Shown here: positions 36,133 through 45,281 of the stretch, piece after piece
Layout of the letters: each line of letters begins with the position of its first letter
Numbering within the stretch: position 1 is the first letter of the stretch
Assembly: GCF_009674765.1 (NCBI RefSeq)
Contig: NZ_WKKF01000012.1
Coordinates: 30,135 to 94,134, forward strand
Source: Metabacillus idriensis
Lineage (GTDB): Bacteria; Bacillota; Bacilli; Bacillales; Bacillaceae
Direction: 5' to 3'
DNA: 64,000 nt
Made by a program: the position numbers and the translations under genes
Notes under the pieces: model-generated
What the model saw: only the letters and a program-made list of their open reading frames with translations
Database searches by the model: none
What the model was told of the DNA's origin: nothing

Positions 36133-37233
36133 GTGGAGAAAGCGAAAATTAGCTCTTATCAGCTGTTTGTCCTTGTCTTGCTGTTCGAACTGGGTAGTGT
36201 TCTATTGTTTCCGCTTGCAACTGATGCCAAACAGGATGCCTGGTTAGCCGTTTTGATTGGAATGGCGGGCGGTATAGCTCTATTTCTGGTCTATCACGGT
36301 CTATATCATTTGTATCCTGATGTCCTTCCAACAGAATATGTTCAAAAAATACTTGGAAAAGTTCTCGGCGCGATCCTGGCCTTCCTGTATATTTTATATT
36401 TTGCTTATCTCGCTGCAAGAGTATTGCGGGACTTTGGAGAGTTATTATTAACGTTTGCTTATCCAGAAACACCCTTATTCATCATTAACGCATTATTGAC
36501 TCTGGTTGTTGTCTATACTGTTCGAAAAGGAATTGAGGTATTGGCAAGAACAGGGGAATTGCTGTTTGTTTTAATGTACTTGCTCGCAATTTCAGGTTTT
36601 ATCCTTGTTTTAGCCTCAGGGTTAATCGAGATAAATAACTTAAAGCCAGTACTTGCAGAGGGTATTTTTCCGGTTATAAAAGCCGCGTATACCCAAACCA
36701 TATATGTGCCTTTTGGAGAAGTGATCGTATTTAGCATGATTTTGCCTTATTTAAATAAATCGAAAATGGCGAGAATTACCGTTATATCAGCTTTGGGATT
36801 AAGTGGGATAAACTTAGCCATTGTTATGGCATTTAATATTAGTGTTCTTGGTGTAGACTATACGTCGATTTCCACATTCCCTCTTCTTACTACGATTCAA
36901 ACGATTCAGGTAGCAGATTTTTTGGAACGGCTTGATGTTTATTTTATGGTTGCCCTCATTATCGGAGGTTTCATTAAAATCAGCGTCTTCTGTTATGCAG
37001 CTGTTACAGGAACTTCAAACTTGTTTAACATCAGGGAACCTTCCCGCATGGTTTATCCAATAGGTCTCGTCATTTTGATTATGTCAATCACAATGGCAAG
37101 CAATTTTTCCGGCCACCTGCAAGAAGGTTTCAAGATTGTTACACTATATTTGCATATTCCTTTTCAGGTGATTATTCCAGTATTCCTTCTAGGCATTGCC
37201 TTAATTAAAAACAAACTTAAAAACAGGAAGTAA
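36133..37233 (+). CDS. Germinant receptor B subunit (GerB family, operon 2)
   Basis: 366 aa, ten predicted membrane helices. Family segments ATDAKQDAWLAVLIG, PTEYVQKILGK and VPFGEVIVFSMILPYLNK are visible, and align with those of the operon 1 B subunit. GTG start, with AAGGG upstream at a slightly long spacing. 22 bp after gerC; third gene of the A-C-B operon. Confidence 0.9.
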   Translation: MEKAKISSYQLFVLVLLFELGSVLLFPLATDAKQDAWLAVLIGMAGGIALFLVYHGLYHLYPDVLPTEYVQKILGKVLGAILAFLYILYFAYLAARVLRDFGELLLTFAYPETPLFIINALLTLVVVYTVRKGIEVLARTGELLFVLMYLLAISGFILVLASGLIEINNLKPVLAEGIFPVIKAAYTQTIYVPFGEVIVFSMILPYLNKSKMARITVISALGLSGINLAIVMAFNISVLGVDYTSISTFPLLTTIQTIQVADFLERLDVYFMVALIIGGFIKISVFCYAAVTGTSNLFNIREPSRMVYPIGLVILIMSITMASNFSGHLQEGFKIVTLYLHIPFQVIIPVFLLGIALIKNKLKNRK

Positions 37234-37322
37234 AGGTTAAAGTGTCGCCACTTTTTATTGAAGTAAAGGGCAGGATTTTTGAATAATGTAATTACTAAAC
37301 TAAATAAGCAGGGGGGATATTA

Positions 37323-37643
37323 TTGGAAACTAATATTCAATCGTCTCGTATTGTTGAAATAGTAACCAAAAAAGAAATGAGTTTAAGAAAGTTATTAAAT
37401 TTAATAGGTGCATTCATTTTTGGAGGTTCAGCTTTAACAAGTGTAACAAATCCAATTCCTTCGAATGAATATAAAGGATTTTTATTGTTTATTTTTGGAA
37501 GTGCTATTGTCTATTATTTTTTAGTGAATATATACTTCCTAGGGCGATTTTGGAGAAAAGTGTTTAATTTAAGTCTAATCTTTCTAAGTGGTTTTAGTAT
37601 ATTTATGATTTTTTATCTTGCAAATCATTCAACGGCACATTAA
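37323..37643 (+). CDS. Small membrane protein of unknown function
   Basis: 106 aa. A polar N-terminus (1-20) is followed by three hydrophobic segments (about 25-42, 50-72, 78-100). TTG start with GGGGGG six to seven bases upstream. It follows operon 2 by 90 bp in the same direction and could be cotranscribed; it is not one of the known ger subunits and is larger than the two-helix D type. Not recognised. Confidence 0.55.
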   Translation: METNIQSSRIVEIVTKKEMSLRKLLNLIGAFIFGGSALTSVTNPIPSNEYKGFLLFIFGSAIVYYFLVNIYFLGRFWRKVFNLSLIFLSGFSIFMIFYLANHSTAH

Positions 37644-37708
37644 CTAGAGCATTACTGCTTATTGAATTAACGGGGGCTATTGCGGAGGAACCATCTTTAT
37701 TATTATTG

Positions 37709-37737
37709 GCTCGGAGTACAAACTCTGAGCTTTTTTT
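37709..37737 (+). terminator. Terminator after ger operon 2
   Basis: GCTCGGAGT, ACAA loop, ACTCTGAGC, TTTTTTT. The rest of 37644-37996 shows only a short AAATTGC/GCAATTT hairpin. Confidence 0.85.
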
Positions 37738-37996
37738 GCTCTAGGATAAATTTGCAAGACTATTACGTAACAATTTGCAGGATAAACATAAAGTTGTTCC
37801 ACCTCTAAAAAACACCTTACACTTTGCACTGCTAAATATGTAGCAAGACAGTTTTAAAGCCTTAAATCAACAAAAAAACGGATACAAATTGCTGTGCAAT
37901 TTAGTACCCATTTTCTACTGCATTTTGTTGGTTTCTCCCTTAAAACGGAACCCGTTAAAAGGCGTATCCAGTTTGCTTCGAGGCCTTTATAAGGTT

Positions 37997-38534
37997 TTAT
38001 TTGAATTTTTCAACCTGCTTTTTACTGCGTAAAACCGTAATAAATCCATCCAATATATCATGGCTGACAGAAAATCCTTTGCGTTTGTAGAATTCCAGGG
38101 CGTTGTCATTGCCATTTGAAACAAAGATAAAATAATCTTCGATATCATCAAATTGCTTCAGCCATTCCATCGACATATTGAAAAGTTTGGATCCAACCCC
38201 ATACTGTCGGTACTCTTCTTTAAGAAAGGCATCCTACATTTTTTCGGCTAACAGAAGAAAGATCGAAAAAAGTGGCGAATTCATTTGAACATGCCTCTTT
38301 AGCGGAGATATTTGAATAGACATAACCTACTATTTTTTCTTCATCTTTTACTAACACAATGTAATTATTTAAGGCTTTTTTTATTGAGGGGAGAAGCCGT
38401 GTCTCAAAATTCATGCTGTCAAACAATTCCGGTTTTATGTATGATTTCGACTTTTGAAAAACCATAAGTTCGTTGCATATCTCCCTGCAGCATTCAATTT
38501 CATTATCAGGGATTATTTCATAATGCAAGTTCAT
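37997..38534 (-). pseudogene. GNAT acetyltransferase with a single-base frameshift
   Basis: AAAGGAGTG precedes the ATG at 38534 (MNLHYEIIPDNEIE). The frame stays good to about 38232, ending SRKNV, then an extra G (the CC at 38233-38234 on the plus strand) sends it to a stop. The next frame continues at once as DAFLKEEYRQYGVGSKLF, then NGNDNALEFYKRKGF, the acetyl-CoA loop and C-terminal GNAT motifs, ending at 37997. Without the extra base the protein would be about 178 aa and complete. Recent inactivation or a sequencing error. Confidence 0.85.
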
Positions 38535-38774
38535 TTTTTCACTCCTTTTATTTTTTGAAGTTAGATACCTGGGAATCCTAGCTGTATAAAGGCTCAAAGC
38601 ATTGATCATGTTTGCTAATTCGAAATGAACTCTAATTATATTCTAATACAAAAGTGAAAGTGAATAAGAATATTTTTGCTCTTTTCCAACTAAAAACGTA
38701 CATTTGATCAGACGAATGGACGATCAGCATTCAAGGTTTATTTGTTACAATATGGAAAAAGGAGGGGTTATAGA

Positions 38775-39227
38775 ATGTTTCCAGGAACTCTGTATGAAAC
38801 TCATGTTCAAACAAAAAAACTAGAAACAGCAATAGAATTCTATTTAAAACTGGGATTAGATCTGGCACATTATATTGAAGAGCGCCGCGTGGCATTCTTT
38901 TGGTTTGATAAAAGGAAAAAGAAAGAACAAATGCTTGGTGTATGGGAGGTATCAGAAGAAGAATTTCACAAAAGCCATTTTGCATTTAGGGTTAATTATG
39001 AAGCTATCATTCATGCAAGGGAGTGGCTTCTGGATAAGGGGATTAGCCCAAGATCCGGTTTTGGTCTTGAACCATATGAACCCATGGTTCATACTTGGAC
39101 ACCATCTGCTAATCTTTATTTTAATGATCCTGACGGGAATTCATTGGAATTTCTTTGCTTACTTGCTGAAAAGAAGAATGTAGAAAAAGATGTTATGTAT
39201 TTAAGTGAATGGGAAACGATTAAGTAA
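38775..39227 (+). CDS. VOC-family protein
   Basis: 150 aa. MFPGTLYETHVQTKKLETAI opens a single VOC domain; NLYFNDPDGNSLEFLCLL closes it, with the usual Glu metal ligand. Similar Bacillus proteins are annotated as glyoxalase-like; substrate unknown. GGAGGGG lies 8 bases before the ATG at 38775; the frame extends back to 38742 without a site. Monocistronic. Confidence 0.82.
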   Translation: MFPGTLYETHVQTKKLETAIEFYLKLGLDLAHYIEERRVAFFWFDKRKKKEQMLGVWEVSEEEFHKSHFAFRVNYEAIIHAREWLLDKGISPRSGFGLEPYEPMVHTWTPSANLYFNDPDGNSLEFLCLLAEKKNVEKDVMYLSEWETIK

Positions 39228-39439
39228 TCATATTTGTATGAAGGAATATTTCAGTAATAATTCATCGCCAATGGTGTCACTAACCATATACGAAGTTTTT
39301 TTCATCATGGTGAGTGAAAATAATGCCTGGATAGGATACTATGGAGTGAACTAGAGCTTACACAACATAAATCCAATTGTTTTCGTGATTAATCACTCTG
39401 AATCATATTGATAAGACAAATAGAAGAGAAGGAGATACG

Positions 39440-40912
39440 ATGACAAACAAAAAAGAATTAAATACAGGATGGAATTTTGACAACAGTTACACCAATCTGC
39501 CCAACTCTTTTTTTACCAGTGTCAAACCTAACCCTGTAAGTTCACCGAAACTAATCATTCTTAATGCCCCGCTGGCAGCTGAACTTGGGTTGAATATTCA
39601 GGCTCTTCAAAGTGAAGACGGAGCAGCGTCGCTTGCCGGAAATCAGATTCCTGAAGGTGCATTCCCTCTTGCTCAAGCATATGCCGGGCATCAATTCGGC
39701 CACTTTACCATGTTGGGGGACGGACGTGCGATGCTGCTTGGTGAGCAGATTACTCCCGAAGGTAAGCGGGTTGATATTCAGTTTAAAGGTTCAGGCAGAA
39801 CGCCATATTCCCGCGGGGGAGATGGCCGGGCGGCACTTGGACCGATGCTGCGCGAATACATCATCAGTGAAGCCATGCATGCTCTTGGGATTCCTACCAC
39901 CCGCAGCTTGGCTGTAGTGTCAACCGGTGAGCAAGTCATCCGTGAAGCTGCCTTGCCTGGTGCGATTCTGACGCGTGTGGCAGCAAGTCACCTGCGATTC
40001 GGCACGTTTCAATACGCTGCAAAATGGGGCACAGCCGAAGAAATTCGGTCCTTGGCAGACTATGCATTAAAGCGTCATTATCCAGATGTTGAAGAGGATG
40101 AGAACCGATATCTTTCCCTTCTTAAGGAAGTGATCAAGCGTCATGCAATGCTGATTGCTAAATGGCAGCTGGCTGGCTTTATTCACGGGGTTATGAACAC
40201 TGATAACATGACAATTAGCGGGGAAACCATTGATTATGGTCCTTGCGCCTTCATGGATACCTATGACCCGGAAACAGTATTCAGTTCCATTGATGTTCAA
40301 GGCCGGTACGCCTATGGAAATCAGCCGTATATTGCCGGATGGAACCTCGCGAGATTTGCCGAAACCCTGTTGCCGATGCTTCATGACGATGAGGAAAAGG
40401 CTATCCAGCTTGCACAAGAAGCTATTTCAGAATTTATTGAACTGTATCGGCGCAATTGGCTCTCGGGAATGAGAGCAAAACTCGGATTATTTAATGAAGA
40501 GCAGCAAGATGAATCTCTTCTTGAAAACCTGCTGAGTATGATGAAAGAGTATCGTGCGGATTATACCAATACATTTCGTGCTTTAACTATTGATAACCTT
40601 GAAGATCATGCGCTGTTTAAGACTGAAGAATTTGCACAGTGGCACGAGCTATGGCAGGCTAGACTTGGCAGGCAGGATGAAGATGAATCATCTTCTAAGC
40701 AATTAATGAAGAGCAGCAATCCAGCAGTAATCCCCCGCAACCATCGGGTAGAAGAAGCACTGGAAGCTGCAGTGAAACAAGACGATTACAGCGTGATGGA
40801 GCGACTGCTGGGAGTCCTTTCAAATCCATATGCGCACTCTCCTGAACAGGAGGAATTCTGCACACTGCCGCCGGATTCATTGGGTCCTTTCAGAACTTTT
40901 TGCGGGACGTAA
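39440..40912 (+). CDS. selO: SelO/YdiU pseudokinase-fold protein AMPylase
   Basis: 490 aa, full length. SelO transfers AMP from ATP to protein hydroxyls in redox control. Characteristic segments: [63 protein letters not shown] (the catalytic-loop region), DYGPCAFMD (metal-binding DFG equivalent) and the conserved C-terminal TFCGT with the redox-linked cysteine. AAGGAG precedes the ATG. Monocistronic, followed by a weak hairpin at 40935-40957. Confidence 0.95.
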   Translation: MTNKKELNTGWNFDNSYTNLPNSFFTSVKPNPVSSPKLIILNAPLAAELGLNIQALQSEDGAASLAGNQIPEGAFPLAQAYAGHQFGHFTMLGDGRAMLLGEQITPEGKRVDIQFKGSGRTPYSRGGDGRAALGPMLREYIISEAMHALGIPTTRSLAVVSTGEQVIREAALPGAILTRVAASHLRFGTFQYAAKWGTAEEIRSLADYALKRHYPDVEEDENRYLSLLKEVIKRHAMLIAKWQLAGFIHGVMNTDNMTISGETIDYGPCAFMDTYDPETVFSSIDVQGRYAYGNQPYIAGWNLARFAETLLPMLHDDEEKAIQLAQEAISEFIELYRRNWLSGMRAKLGLFNEEQQDESLLENLLSMMKEYRADYTNTFRALTIDNLEDHALFKTEEFAQWHELWQARLGRQDEDESSSKQLMKSSNPAVIPRNHRVEEALEAAVKQDDYSVMERLLGVLSNPYAHSPEQEEFCTLPPDSLGPFRTFCGT

Positions 40913-40934
40913 TAAATTTTTCAGCTTTTATCAG

Positions 40935-40957
40935 GTCCACTTTTCATAAAAGTGGGC
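40935..40957 (+). terminator. Hairpin after selO
   Basis: CCACTTTT-CAT-AAAAGTGG; the T-run is replaced by an AT-rich stretch. Confidence 0.55.
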
Positions 40958-41094
40958 TATTAATTATTACACAGGCGTTAAAATAAGCAATGTCAAAGTC
41001 AAATTGTGGTCAAATTTTCCGCGATGTTTTTTTGAAGAGATTTGTTTAAAGTGAAGGGGCTGTGCAGAAAGTCTGTTTTCGCAAAGTATGAATA

Positions 41095-41228
41095 AATATT
41101 GTCCGTTCCTTTCCGCTCCAGGAACTTGCTTTCCGCGGGGAGGGTTGGAGCCTCCTCGGCTTTGCCTGTGGGGTCTCCAACTCCCTCTATTTCCCGCAGG
41201 AGTCAAGTTCCTTCCGCTGCAATCCACT
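41095..41228. repeat. Large palindromic intergenic element
   Basis: GGAACTTG (41121-41128) pairs with CAAGTTCC (41204-41211), CCGCGGGGA with TCCCGC further in, and TTGGAG (41145-41150) with CTCCAA (41175-41180), giving one long interrupted stem of about 90 bp. GC content is far above the surroundings. From memory, elements with CTTTCCGCGGGG and TCCCGCAGGAGTC recur between genes in many Bacillaceae. Its left end (TGTCCGTTCCTTTCCGCTCC) recurs, inverted, within the element at 56214-56500. Confidence 0.85.
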
Positions 41229-41340
41229 AATAGTTTTTTAACAAAGAGTATTAAAACAAAAAAGCTTACAGAAAAAAGCAGGCAGGAAATAACTTTTGTT
41301 TTTCCTGCCTGCTTCATTTTAGAGACTTATTGGACAATTC

Positions 41341-41688
41341 CTACTGTTGCTTTTTAACTTGTAAATTCCCTTTATCAAACATAATAAGCCCATTAATTCG
41401 TTCATAAACGGCATTCAAAGGATACATCAGACCCAAAAATACGATGACAGAAGGAATCTTTTCAATGACAGGCAGGAAACCAGACAGCAATGTGATTAAA
41501 TTTTCAGTTAAGAAAATAAATATAGGAATGACTGCCAGAATCCCTAATAATAAATAGAGGGTCACTTTTGTTTCTTTTAATTTCGTTCTGCAAGACGGAC
41601 ACTTCATCGTAAAGGGGGAAGAAAAATCTTCAAAGTCATCAAGTGTTATCGCTTTTGGACAATTTGGGCAAGGTACATATGTTTTCAT
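41341..41688 (-). CDS. Zinc-ribbon membrane protein
   Basis: 115 aa. CPNC (7-10) and CPSC (30-33) form an N-terminal zinc ribbon; two membrane helices follow (about 44-62 and 78-95), then a basic tail. Function unknown. AGGAGA precedes the ATG. Monocistronic. Confidence 0.75.
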   Translation of the reverse strand: MKTYVPCPNCPKAITLDDFEDFSSPFTMKCPSCRTKLKETKVTLYLLLGILAVIPIFIFLTENLITLLSGFLPVIEKIPSVIVFLGLMYPLNAVYERINGLIMFDKGNLQVKKQQ

Positions 41689-41799
41689 AGAATCTCCTAA
41701 TTAACTATTTTTCATTAGTATAGTTGTCAACTACAGATGCAGTAAATAATAGATTTAAAGAAATTTTGCTTTTGAAAAAGTAAGGAGCTGGATTAAACA

Positions 41800-42336
41800 A
41801 TGAACCGGATTATGGTCATGGGAGTCTCAGCAGGTGCAGGGAAGTCAACGTTTGCAAGAAAATTAGGCGAACTATTAAATATAAACGTTCATCATCTTGA
41901 TGTTTTATACTGGAAACCAAATTGGGTGGAAGCTCCTTTAGAAGAATTTACAGCTGATCAGCAAAAAATTGTTGCCCAAAATCAATGGATTATAGAAGGC
42001 AATTATCATAATACCTATGACATCAGGGTTCAGAATGCAGATACGATCATTTATCTGGAGCTTCCCTTGATTGTCTGTTTATATCGTGTTTTTAAACGCT
42101 GGATTCTAAATGTTGGGAAGACCAGGCCTGATATGGGGAAGGATTGCAAGGAAAAGTTAGACTGGGCTTTTATTAAGTTCATTTGTACGACTTACTATCC
42201 CCGAAAGAAAAAGATGGAATCCAGATTCCAGACCTTCAAAGAAACGGATTCTGAAAAAAAGGTCATTGTTTTAAAAAATAAGAAAGAGATTTGCGCTTAT
42301 CTTGAAACTTTATCTCTAAAAGGGAGGGAAAGTTGA
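41800..42336 (+). CDS. P-loop kinase-like protein (topology-modulation/FlaR type)
   Basis: 178 aa. Walker A GVSAGAGKST at 8-17, then HHLDVLYWKPNWVE and WIIEGNYHNTYDIR, a pattern of the adenylate-kinase-like family annotated as DNA topology modulation protein. Small-molecule kinase activity is likely; substrate unknown. AAGGAG precedes the ATG. Its stop touches the start of the GNAT pseudogene, so the two were probably an operon. Confidence 0.82.
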   Translation: MNRIMVMGVSAGAGKSTFARKLGELLNINVHHLDVLYWKPNWVEAPLEEFTADQQKIVAQNQWIIEGNYHNTYDIRVQNADTIIYLELPLIVCLYRVFKRWILNVGKTRPDMGKDCKEKLDWAFIKFICTTYYPRKKKMESRFQTFKETDSEKKVIVLKNKKEICAYLETLSLKGRES

Positions 42337-42884
42337 TGGAGAAGGAATTTCCAACTTGAAACAAAAAATTAACCTTAAGAAACGTGACAGAAGAGGACGC
42401 TCAAGATATGTTCTCCTATTTATCCGATCAGGATGCTGTGAAACATATGGGGATGGAACCTTGCCAAACAGTCAATGGCGCAATGGATGAGATTAGTAGT
42501 ATCACTCTATATACAAAGATGGTACTGGAATTAGATGGGGAATTACACTTAAAGATTCTGATAGGGTGATAGGCAGCTGTGGTTTTTTAAATATGGCTGC
42601 CAAACATTATCGGGCTGAAATCGGCTTTGAATTAAGCAAGGATTACTGGGGAAAAGGGATAGCCGGTGAAGCACTGGAAGCTGTCTTGAAGTTCGGCTAT
42701 GAGCACTTTCAAATTAAAAAGAATTGAAGCTTTAATTGAACCTGTTAATCTCCCATCACAAAAATTAGTAGAAAAGCTAGGCTTTAGAAGAGAGGGTTTG
42801 CTGAGGCATTATGAATTTACTTGCGGCAAATTTGATGATTTATATATGTATTCATTGATAAAAGAAGATAGTAAGCTTAATTAA
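42336..42884 (+). pseudogene. Decayed copy of the GNAT gene at 44163
   Basis: Compared with the intact copy, it has a TGA in place of a sense codon near position 8, a missing base plus a TGG-to-TAG change around 42495, and an extra A near 42710. The pieces still read LTLRNVTEEDAQDMFSYLSD, then GTGIRWGITL, then AAKHYRAEIGFEL, then EALIEPVNLPSQKLVEKLGF. The 3' part and the flank to about 43025 are nearly identical to 44560-44850, while the 5' part has diverged. Confidence 0.9.
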
Positions 42885-42933
42885 TTTTATTAGGACAAGA
42901 AAAACATTCCTCTTTAAATAAGGCTAAGAAATA

Positions 42934-42983
42934 AAAAAGGGACTGACATGTAAGTTTATCACTTCTAGTCAGCTCTTTTTCTA
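42934..42983. terminator. Terminator, copy 1 of the duplicated flank
   Basis: AAAAAGGGACTGAC and GTCAGCTCTTTTT form a stem with one bulge across a 20-base loop. The tail of a lost copy of the 45-aa gene (QQKDYDEIEY plus stop, minus strand) follows to about 43025. Confidence 0.6.
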
Positions 42984-43052
42984 TTGATTAATATTCGATT
43001 TCATCATAATCTTTTTGCTGAGGCTTTTTAGGGATTAGAACTTAGTTAAGAA

Positions 43053-43974
43053 TTACCTGGTATGATTCAAAGTAATAACTACATTCCCCTTCTTATGGCC
43101 ATTATCTACATATCTGTGAGCTTCAGGAACTTGTTCCAGAGGATAGTATCGATCAATGACGGATTTTATCTTCCCAGACTCAATAAGCTCTTTGAGGAAA
43201 AGTAAATCTTCAGTACGTTCCTTTGCTATCCCTTGCCCTACTACAGAGAGGTATGTTCCATTCGGCGTGAGTGCTTTCTTGCAATTTGATTTCGAATTTT
43301 TCCCGACTGCATCAAAGATAATATCATAAAGCTCTTCTCCCTCAGTAAAATCCTCTTTAGTGTAATCAATAACCTTATCGGCTCCAAGTGATTTCACCAG
43401 TTCTAAATTTGCGGTACTGCATACTCCGGTTACTTTTGCACCAAAGGACTTGGCAAGCTGAACTGCGGAAGTTCCTACTGCGCCAGAAGCTCCATAGATC
43501 AGTGCGTTGTGGCCGGATTGAATCTTTCCTTTTCTTAGAAAATACAATGCTGAAGTTCCCCCAAAAAGAACGGCAGCGGCTTCCTCAAAGCTCAAATTTA
43601 CTGGCTTTATTGCCACTGATCCTGTCTTCGCGCAGACATGTGTATTCGGCATAACCGCCGAAATTCATTCCAGTCATCGCAAAAATCTGGTCACCTTCTT
43701 TAAATCGTTTAACATTCCTTCCTATTGCAGCAATTTCTCCGGCTAATTCCACCCCTAAAATAGGCTTTCTTGGTTTTCTGATGCCTAAAAATAATCGCAT
43801 GGGGATCCAGTACAAAATAGGACTTTCGAATTTTCGCACTCTGCAGTCTCCCGACGTAACAGTTGTTGCATGAACTTTTACCAATATCTCGTTGTCCTTG
43901 GGAGCAGGTTTTATTATATCCCGCAGCTCAAGAACTTCGGGTGATCCGTATTGCGTGCATACAATTGCTTTCAT
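43053..43974 (-). pseudogene. Zinc-independent MDR oxidoreductase with a single-base frameshift
   Basis: Quinone-oxidoreductase/alcohol-dehydrogenase-like MDR. The first frame from the ATG at 43974 runs MKAIVCTQYGSPEVLELRDI to [14 protein letters not shown] (near 43625); an extra A at about 43623 shifts the frame, and the next one continues [18 protein letters not shown], then the NADPH-binding [16 protein letters not shown], to the stop at 43053. Without the insertion it would be about 306 aa and complete. It may be a fresh pseudogene or a sequencing error. Confidence 0.88.
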
Positions 43975-44162
43975 AAGTTTCCTCCATTAATTCCTTCATC
44001 TGACCATTTTAAGCTTATGAAATACGGCACATAAACATGTCATGGTACTTGTAAGCATCTTTAAAGAACTAGCGTTCAAATGCCTGAAGTAATAAAATTA
44101 ATCTTTGTAGTGAGAGATTGTATTTAGTATCAATCTGTTAAGACTTGAAGGGAGAGAATTCT

Positions 44163-44714
44163 ATGAATAAAGATTTTCCTATAATAGAAACAAAAAGATT
44201 AATCTTAAGAGAAGTAACATTAGATGATGCAGAGGATATATATAGCTATCTATCTGATCAAAATGTTGTTAAACATATGGGATTGGATCCATGCCAAACA
44301 GTTGAAGATGCAAAGGATGAAATTAAGTGGTATCAATCTATATATGAAGAAGGAACAGGAATTAGATGGGGAATCACTCTAAAAGATTATGACAAAATGA
44401 TTGGGAGCTGCGGTTTTCTTAATATGGCTGCCAAACATTACCGGGCCGAAGCCGGATTTGAATTAAACAAGGATTACTGGGGGAAAGGGATAGCCGGTGA
44501 AGCAATGGGAGCTGTTGTGAAGTACGGCTTTCTGCACTTTCAATTAGAAAGAATTGAAGCTTTAATTGAACCTGCTAATCTCCCATCACAAAAATTAGTA
44601 GAAAAGCAAGGCTTTAAAAGAGAGGGTTTGCTGAGGCATTATGAATTTACTTGCGGCAAATTTGATGATTTATATATGTACTCAGTTTTAAAAAAAGATC
44701 TAAATCTTAGTTAA
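44163..44714 (+). CDS. GNAT acetyltransferase, RimJ/RimL type
   Basis: 183 aa, intact partner of the pseudogene at 42336. FPIIETKRLILREVTLDD opens the fold; KDYWGKGIAGEAMGAVVKY is the acetyl-CoA loop, and NLPSQKLVEKQGFKREGLLR the C-terminal motif (20 residues). AAGGGAGAG lies 6 bases before the ATG at 44163; the TTG at 44145 overlaps that site. The acceptor is unknown. Confidence 0.87.
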   Translation: MNKDFPIIETKRLILREVTLDDAEDIYSYLSDQNVVKHMGLDPCQTVEDAKDEIKWYQSIYEEGTGIRWGITLKDYDKMIGSCGFLNMAAKHYRAEAGFELNKDYWGKGIAGEAMGAVVKYGFLHFQLERIEALIEPANLPSQKLVEKQGFKREGLLRHYEFTCGKFDDLYMYSVLKKDLNLS

Positions 44715-44755
44715 TTTTATTAGGATCACTCCTCTTTAAGTAAGGCTGAAAAAAT

Positions 44756-44806
44756 AAAAAGGGGACTGGCATGTAAGTTTATCACTTCTAGTCAGCCCTT
44801 ATTTTA
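44756..44806. terminator. Terminator, copy 2 of the duplicated flank
   Basis: Same sequence block as 42934-42983 with a few changes (GGGGACTGGC ... GTCAGCCC), a slightly weaker stem. Confidence 0.5.
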
Positions 44807-44810
44807 ATGA

Positions 44811-44948
44811 TTAATATTCGATTTCATCGTAATCTTTTGGCTGAGGAACGGGCTGGCCATTTTCAATTTTGGTGATATCATTCACTGTTTCAAGTTCTTC
44901 TTGCGGTTCTTCAGTATGCTGCTTATCTTGTTTTCCTTCTTTTTTCAA
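44811..44948 (-). CDS. 45-aa acidic small protein
   Basis: AAAGGAG lies 9 bases before a TTG. The product begins MKKEGKQDKQHTEEPQEELE and ends PQPKDYDEIEY; it has no cysteine or hydrophobic segment and is strongly acidic, so probably disordered. Its last ten codons are also found at 42990-43020 behind the GNAT pseudogene, with two changes that keep the reading, which supports its being a true gene. Function unknown. Confidence 0.6.
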   Translation of the reverse strand: MKKEGKQDKQHTEEPQEELETVNDITKIENGQPVPQPKDYDEIEY

Positions 44949-45035
44949 GACGATTTACTCCTTTCAAATAGATTCAACAATCTTTATTTAAGCTTCCCAT
45001 GCATTTGAAGAAAATACCTTCAATAAGGAGTTTCT

Positions 45036-45281
45036 TTAATTTTTCCGCTTTCGTACACTATTTTTCAAGAGCGCTTTTTTTAACCGTGTGAATCTTCCTT
45101 GAAAAATCATTAAAATGCCAATCCCCCTCCCAAGAAACCAAGCAACTGTTCCCCAACCAGCTGCCAACGCAAGAGTGACCGCCGTTAAGGAGGGAGCGTA
45201 ATTCAATGCTTTAGCAAAAAGAAGGAAGCCAACACCCGTCGCCATAATAAATGCCACATCTTTTACGTCATATCGACTCAC
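45036..45281 (-). CDS. Small membrane protein coupled to the FadR-type regulator
   Basis: 81 aa, two hydrophobic segments (about 9-25 and 30-55), arginine/lysine-rich C-terminus. GTG start lying inside the last codons of the regulator gene (14-bp overlap), so it is probably translated by coupling. Not recognised. Confidence 0.6.
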   Translation of the reverse strand: MSRYDVKDVAFIMATGVGFLLFAKALNYAPSLTAVTLALAAGWGTVAWFLGRGIGILMIFQGRFTRLKKALLKNSVRKRKN

